Shown piece after piece: positions 57,995 to 64,000 of a stretch of 64,000 nucleotides of DNA; the stretch's first letter is position 1, and each line of letters opens with the position of its first letter. The stretch is taken from positions 2,339,501 through 2,403,500 of the forward strand of contig NC_056757.1 of assembly GCF_018687715.1 (NCBI RefSeq), read 5' to 3'. The position numbers were made by a program, and so were the translations under genes. The notes beneath the pieces were generated by a model, which saw nothing but the letters and a program-made list of their open reading frames with translations, ran no database searches and had not been told where the DNA came from. Origin of the DNA: Carya illinoinensis (taxonomy: Eukaryota > Streptophyta > Magnoliopsida > Fagales > Juglandaceae).

Positions 57995-60900
57995 CCGCCT
58001 TGATGTATTTTTCAGATATTCCAAGCATTGATCTAAGGAACTGAAAATTGTCTCTAGGAAGAGCTTTTGTGAAAATGTCAGCTATTTAATCTTCTGAACG
58101 ACAAAACTTTAATTCAATTTCTCCACTTGCTTCCACTTCACGCAAAAAATGGTATTTGATTGCTATATGCTTGGTTCGACTATGCTGAACATGATTCTTG
58201 GCAATAGCAATTGCTGATTTATTATCACAAAAATCTCAATAGAACCTTGCTGTTTTTCCCCCATATCTTCTAGAATTCTTCTCAACCATATGGCCTAGTT
58301 TGTTGATCCAACAACAACAACATACTCTGCCTCGGCTGTGGATTAAGCTACATTTCCTTGTTTCTTTGAACTCCAAGAGAACATAGCAGATCCAAGGCCA
58401 AAGCAATATCCTGAAGTGCTTTTCATATCATCAGATGAACCTGCCTAATCATTGTCAGTGAAACCTACCAACTTTATACTCGAAGATTTCTTGTACCACA
58501 TGCCCAAACCAATTGTTCCTTGCAAGTACCTTAGAACTCTCTTAGTAGTTCCAAAATGAATCTGACTTGGACATTGCATAAACCTTGAAAGCATACTGGT
58601 AGCAAACAGAATATCAGGCCTGGCATTGCACAAATAAAGCAAACTTCCCACTAAGCTTCTATAGGTTGATGCATCCACTTTCTTGACACCATCTTCCTTT
58701 CTTAGCTTTTCATTAGGAATCAATGGTATTGCAACTAACTTGCAACCTGTCATATTAAACCTTTTCAACGGATCTTCTGTGTATTTCTTTTAGGAACACA
58801 AAATTCCATCTTTTTCTTGGCTTACTTCCATCCTGAGAAAATAGTGCATCTTTCCCAAATTAGTCATCTCAAAACTGGCCATCATTTCCTTTTTAAATTT
58901 TTCAATCATCTCTACATTATTTCCTGTAAATTCAAGATCATCAACATACAAAGATACAATGATCATTTCAGCACTGTTTTGTGACTTCACATACAATGTT
59001 GGTTCACTTTTACTCCTCCTGAATCCTTGATTAGTAAAGTAACTATCAATTCTTCTATAACAGGCATGTGGTGCCTGTTTCAATCCATACAAGGCTTTAT
59101 TTAGCTTATAAACTTTGCCTTTTTCTTTTTCAAACCCCTTAGGTTGATTGACATAAACCTCTTCTTCTAGTACACCATTTTGGAATGCTGACTTTACATC
59201 TAGTTGCCAAATCTTCCATCCCTTTTGAGCAACAAGTGCAACAAGTGCTCTTATAGTGTCCATTCTTGCAACCGGTGCAAAAGTTTCATTGTAATCAATT
59301 CCTAGTTGTTGTACATAGCCTTTGACTACAAGTCTTACTTTATGCTTCAGTATTGAACCATCAGGATTCAACTTGGTCTTGTAAATCCATTTAACTCGAA
59401 TGATTTCCTTATTTACAGGTTGAGCCATTAATTCCCAAGTTTCATTTTTCTCAATCATTTTTATCTCGTCTTCCATAGCTTTCAACCACACTCTTTCTTT
59501 TGATGCAACTGTAAAACTTTCTAGTTCAAGAGAAGTGTAATTGCAATGTTCATAAACATCACTTAGTAATCTTGTTCTTCTTATGGGAGATTCAGGAGAT
59601 GACTCTTCATCACTATGATCAGAGGAAAATTGTTAAGCAGAGGAGCTTCTGGTTTCAGTTTACTGAAAATCTCTGGCTTCAACTTCTGTTTCTTCTTCTA
59701 TTAGTGACTCAACTGGTACCTCTACACTTTGTTTAATCACTTTCTCAGCTTCCCTATCCCAAGATGCATTTTCATTAAACTTCACATCTTGGCTCACAAT
59801 CAGTTTTCTTGTTTTCAAGTTGAAAATTTGAAAACCTTTTGAAATGTTGCTGCATCCCACAAATATCCCTTTTTCTGCTTTCTCTTCCAGCCTAGTTCTC
59901 TTTTGAGCTGGAACATGTATATAACAAATACAACCAAACACCCTTAAAAAACTTCTAGAGGGTTTAATTCCACTCCAATTTTCAAAAGGTGTATGACTTT
60001 CAACTGCTTTTGTAGGCACACGATTAAGCAAGAACATAGCAGCGTTCACTGCTTCACCCTAGAATTCTTGGGGCAATCCTTTTTCAAGTAACATGCATCT
60101 TGCCATCTCCATGACTGTCCTATTCTTTCTCTTGGACACTCCATTCTGTTGTGGAGAATAAGCTACAGATAGTTGATGTTCTATTCCCTCAGCTTCACAA
60201 AATTTTTCAAATTCTTTGGAGTTATATTCACTGCCTCTATCACTCCTTAAAAATTTAATTTTATGGCCTGACTGCTTCTCAACCAGTAGTTTAAACTTCT
60301 TGAAAACACCAAAAACTTCAGATTTTTCATGAAGGAAATAAACCCAAATTATTATAGTAAAATCATCTATAAAAAGAATGAAATACTTGCTTTGATTGTG
60401 AGTTGAAGTCCTCATTGGTCCACATACATCAGTATGAACCAGCTATAATTTTTCTTTAGCTCTCCAATTGCTTTCTGAAGGAAATGGCAGTTTGTGTTGC
60501 TTTCCAACCATGCACCCTTCACACACTTCAGTTTCTTTTTCCAAGAGAGGTAAATCTGTCATCATCCCCTTCTGATGCAATAATCTCAATGAATTAAGAT
60601 TGTAATGCCCAAATCTTTGGTGCCATAACATTGTCTCATCCACTGTTGCCACCATAGCCTTAGGAAAACTCCATTGAATGGGAAAGTTTCTACTTCTCTC
60701 CATTTTTACTTTAGCCAATTCCATTTTATTTTTTTCATCATATATTCTACACAAATCATTCTCAAAACGCAAGGAATAACCGTTTTCCATCATTTGGTTG
60801 ACACTTAACAAGTTTTGATCAAGTGAAGGAACAAGTAATACATCTTTAATAAACTTGGTACCTTTCTTTGTTGAGATGGCCACCGTGCATTTTCCTTTAG

Positions 60901-61973
60901 ATTCAACAAATTCTCATTATCCCATCTTGACTTTGGCTTTAATAGAAGTGTCCAGATCAGTGAAAATTGTTTCATTAGAAGCCATATGGTTGCTACAACC
61001 ACTGTCAATGAACTAGAATTTTTCTTCTTGAGTGAGGGCTTGACATGCAAAAAACAAATGCTCATTCTCCTTTTTTTCTTCTGAATAGTTGGCTTGTTGA
61101 TTATTCTTGTATCTACAATCCTTTTCCATATGCCCAAACTTCTCACAATTCCAGCATTGAGGCTTCCCGGCATGATAGCAATTTTTCTCCAAGTGGTTTG
61201 TTTTCTTGCAGATACCACAGGGAGTAAATTCACCCATCTTACCTTTCATCTTGCTTTCTTTTTGAACATGATCAGAATTCTTTTGATCTTTATGAGGTTT
61301 TTTCTTATAATCCTTTGTTTTCTTATTTTCCAGATTCACCTTGGATTGGAAAGCATGCTCCAAGAAATCATCACCCCTTCTTGCTAGCCTTTGTTCATGA
61401 GCTTGAAGTGATCCCATCAGCTCTGTAACTGACAGAGTTTGCAAATCCTTCGACTCCTCGATTACTGCTACTATATGATCATATTTTTCAGGTAAACTAA
61501 CCAAAATTTTTTGAACAATCCTTTGATCAGTCACCTCATCACCATGAGCCTCATTTGATTTACAATTCAACTAATCTGGAACAATACTCTTTCACTTCTT
61601 CCGAGTCTTTCATCTTTAAATTCTCAAACTCCCTTCCCAAGCCTTGAAGTTTGATGAGTTTTACCTTAGCATTTCCTTGGAATTCTGACTGTAGAATCTC
61701 CCATGCTCCCTTTGAAGTGCTAGCCCTCATCAATCTTGGAAAGATTGATTTAGACACAGCTTGCTGCAGGATGAACAAGGCATTTGCATCCTTGGTGCTT
61801 TCTTATTTATGTTGTGCAGAATCTGAAACTCCTTCTGAAGGAACTGCAACCCCTTTTTCTACTACATCCCATAGATCCTGAGATAAGAAAAAAGTCTTCA
61901 TCTTTATACTCTAATAGTCGTAGTTCTCACCACTGAAGATAGGAACTGATGTAGTTGCTTCAAAGGCAGCCAT
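57995..61973 (-). pseudogene. Copia gag-pol with stop codons, minus strand
   Basis: gag opens at 61973 (MAAFEATTSVPIFSGENYDY). Two complete C-x2-C-x4-H-x4-C knuckles follow (CGICKKTNHLEKNC and CWNCEKFGHMEKDC, about 61220-61125). GAG-pre-integrase lies at about 60885-60443 with MLWHQRFGHYN and CEGCMVGKQHKLPF. Integrase is at 60415-60059 ([28 protein letters not shown]), RT at 59491-58790 (QLDVKSAFQNGVLEEEVYV, SLYVDDLEFTG), and RNase H at 58768 to about 58010. Breaks are few: stops in gag near 61911, 61803 and 61570, a break near 60430-60415 and 60055, and others near 59650, 58789 and 58445. It is the least decayed of the three Copias but not intact. Confidence 0.92.
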
Positions 61974-62013
61974 TTTCAACCCTTAGACTAACTTGGTTAG
62001 CTCTGATGCCAAT

Positions 62014-62283
62014 TGTTAGTTTTAAACAAGCAAACAGAGGAAAAAACAGAGTATTTTGAGAGAAACTTCAATCTCCAATGTGAAGATTGATTCTAACTGT
62101 TTTGCTCCTTCATTTCTCATTAATCTGATATATATGCATATATTGAGACTCACAAACTTCATTAAAAATAGAGATACAACTTCCAAACACAAGTTAATAA
62201 TAGTAAAGGCTAAACATAGTAAACTCAGAAATAATGTGAAGAATATTTCTAGAAAATAACATCACATTAAACCAACTTCAATA
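62014..62283 (-). repeat. 5' LTR of the minus-strand Copia
   Basis: Direct repeat of 57705-57992. It is adjacent to the primer-binding site at about 62001-62012 (plus-strand text GCTCTGATGCCA). Confidence 0.92.
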
Positions 62284-64000
62284 AGAGCCCAGGACCTTTT
62301 CGAAGGGATTGGTTTAAATGGAGAGAATGAGTTTTATTTTTCAGACAAAAGGGAGAGACTTTTTCATGGGGAGAAGGCAAGGATTTCTTTTTGGCAACTA
62401 GAGAAGTGGCACTTCAGCTTTATAGAGGAGTAGGGACGGAGTAGCGATAGGCAGCTGAAAAGAAGAGGAAAAGGACATTGCAGAGGACTTTAGCTTTAGA
62501 GGAAGGAATGAAAACAGGTCTAGAGTTTTTGAGGGGACCTACTCTTATACGGAAGGGACTGGAGAGCTGGAGGGAGTTTTGGAACAAGGTGGCACTTATT
62601 CCAGAGGGAGAGGAACTTTTGGAAGTTGTTATTATTATTTCTTGTTTGGGTTACAGACTGAGGGGGCTTACTTTCTTGTTCTGGGTTGTAGACGGAGAGG
62701 CTCTGATTTTTGAGAGAGAAAAATGCAAGGCTAAAGAGCTTTAGCTTTTGGAGGCTCTAGTCTCCGTTTGGGTTTTAGGAGGAGCTTTTGTCTGGAGCTT
62801 GGGTGACGTGGACTTCAGGAGTGAACTGGACGAGACGGAAGGTAGCTCTCTCTTGCAAGGAAGGAACACACTGCACTTCACTTGGGGGGTTCTTTTGGGC
62901 TCTATTTTCTCTCTACTTTTACTTTATGGTCTAGGTTGTTTTTCTAGTGTTGATTTGTGGATTTTATTTTAGTTTTCTGATGGACAATATTTATTTGATT
63001 TCTATGGCTCTTGTGATGAATATGGTTGGCTAAATTTTTGTACTAAGGTTAGAGGTGAAGTCTAATGATTTAGACATTATTTTCAGATCAACAATAGGAT
63101 TTATATTGTGAGTTTGATCGATTGAATGGTTTTATTATTGGATACTTTGATTATCTATACATTTATCTTAGTTTATTGTGATTTCTGAATACATTGAACA
63201 CTTGAAAAAATTCATGTGATATTCAAATGAGTTTGTGAATGTTATAATCATCAATTGTTCATGCTTAATAATTAGTGACTATTTTTCTTGACCTTAAATG
63301 CTAAATCTTTCAATTAAACGGAATCATTATTCTAGTTTAATTGAAGTAAATCGATCAGAAACACTATTCTAAATTATTAGATGGATCCTCGAAACCATAG
63401 TTGTTTTCCATATTGATTTATTTTATCATTTTAGTTTTATTTTGTTACTTTAAAAATCTCCATCTCAGTAAATTTTCTCTTCTATTTGATTGCACGTTCC
63501 TTTTTGTAATTTCTTTTCATTGTTGAGTTTATTTTTCTTATCATATAAGTCAATCCATGTGGATTCAATCATGTTAGGTACTACAATACCTGTATACTTT
63601 CAGGTAAAAATGTTCTAAATTAAATGCTAGTTGATCAGTCAAAGTTTAGGCCCAACACTCTTTTTGGCATAATTAAATGCTAAACCTTCATTAAACACAA
63701 TTCAATATATATACCTTCAATAAATACAATAGAATTCATTTCATATGTCTATCTCTCTCCTACTAGAAATTCTCAAATTTGCCAAAAGAAGTTAGATCAC
63801 ACTGATGCGTCACCCTCAGGGGCAATCATAGGCATGTGTGGCTACCACGTGTGACCATTATGGGATGTATCCAAGGCCTCCTCATGTTTTATTTGCTCTT
63901 TTTCATGTCACTCATTTTTAGCTCATTTTCTTGTTTTTTTAGTGCATTCTTACGCCTCCATTTCCCTCACTTTTGTCTGGATGAAAAAATCCAACATCTA
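62284..64000. other. Unclassified, possibly part of an LTR retrotransposon leader
   Basis: The first 700 bases are purine-rich with weak open frames that show no family motif. Farther on, TTTTCTGATGGACAATAT (about 62975), GAATCATTATTCTAG (about 63320) and CAATCCATGTGGATTCAATC (about 63550) have the flavour of LTR/leader sequence of large plant Gypsy (Tat/Athila-like) elements, which often contain an AATCCNTGTGGAT string. I found no LTR pair within the window, so this stays a suggestion. Confidence 0.3.

Larger units (their letters stand above)
57705..62283 (-). mobile_element. Ty1-Copia retrotransposon, minus strand
   Basis: LTRs at 57705-57992 and 62014-62283. On the minus strand they start TATTGAAGTTGG and end AAAACTAACA. 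The TSD AGAGC is exact (57700-57704 and 62284-62288). The primer site (TGGCATCAGAGC on the minus strand) lies next to the LTR at 62014. The left LTR has an extra tandem copy of ATACAACTTCCAAACACA (about 57866-57902), which explains its greater length. gag, two zinc knuckles, integrase, RT and RNase H are in Copia order. Confidence 0.93.

Noticed and set aside
62478..62972. Two weak frames in purine-rich sequence
   Set aside because: No domain or motif; composition explains the lack of stops.

Overview
This is a window of plant nuclear DNA: AT-rich, with GT-AG introns, CT and AT microsatellites, many MITEs and nested LTR, LINE, hAT, MULE and CACTA elements. Gene families and repeat style fit a woody eudicot. 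A Fagales/Juglandaceae genome is my guess, from the abundant small elements with a GTTTGGATAGT-type end; it is not proven. I see no rRNA, tRNA or CRISPR.

Only two host genes are supported. (1) A complete six-exon BOBBER1/NudC-type co-chaperone gene lies on the minus strand at 9869-12996 (296 codons). (2) A WSD1-like wax ester synthase/diacylglycerol acyltransferase lies on the minus strand at 34341-53309. Its seven exons join in phase to about 494 residues, but exon 6 is one base short, so it is probably a pseudogene or a broken allele. Its introns hold a 5.3 kb Copia, a LINE that itself holds a pair of near-adjacent LTRs, two hAT elements and a MITE pair. That is why the gene covers 19 kb.

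Layout. 1-9868: intergenic, with MITEs. 9869-12996: BOBBER1. 13193-31046: an inflated second copy of the 3' end of the WSD1-like gene (last exon, last intron and 3' flank). The compact copy is 33217-34754. The left copy was opened by a LINE fragment, a MULE-like element carrying an RPL26 processed pseudogene, a MULE with FAR1-like and GRF zinc-finger genes, a hAT carrying what looks like the 5' end of ARGONAUTE1, and a Copia that was itself hit by a hAT and by one unknown insert. 31047-33029: remnant of a second GRF-carrying MULE-like element. 34341-53309: WSD1-like gene with its nested introns. 54379-57157: non-autonomous CACTA element with GCTGCAA-type subterminal repeats. 57705-62283: minus-strand Copia. 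62284-64000: transposon-like sequence I cannot place.

Most insertions are dated relative to each other by target-site duplications (TSDs) I could read directly: 9 bp for the MULEs, 8 bp for the hATs, 5 bp for the LTR elements, 3 bp for CACTA and 14 bp for the RPL26 retrocopy. The main points to follow up are the AGO1 fragment in a hAT, the two-gene MULE, a back-to-back snRNA-type promoter palindrome inside another hAT, and the LTR pair with only 40 bp between LTRs.
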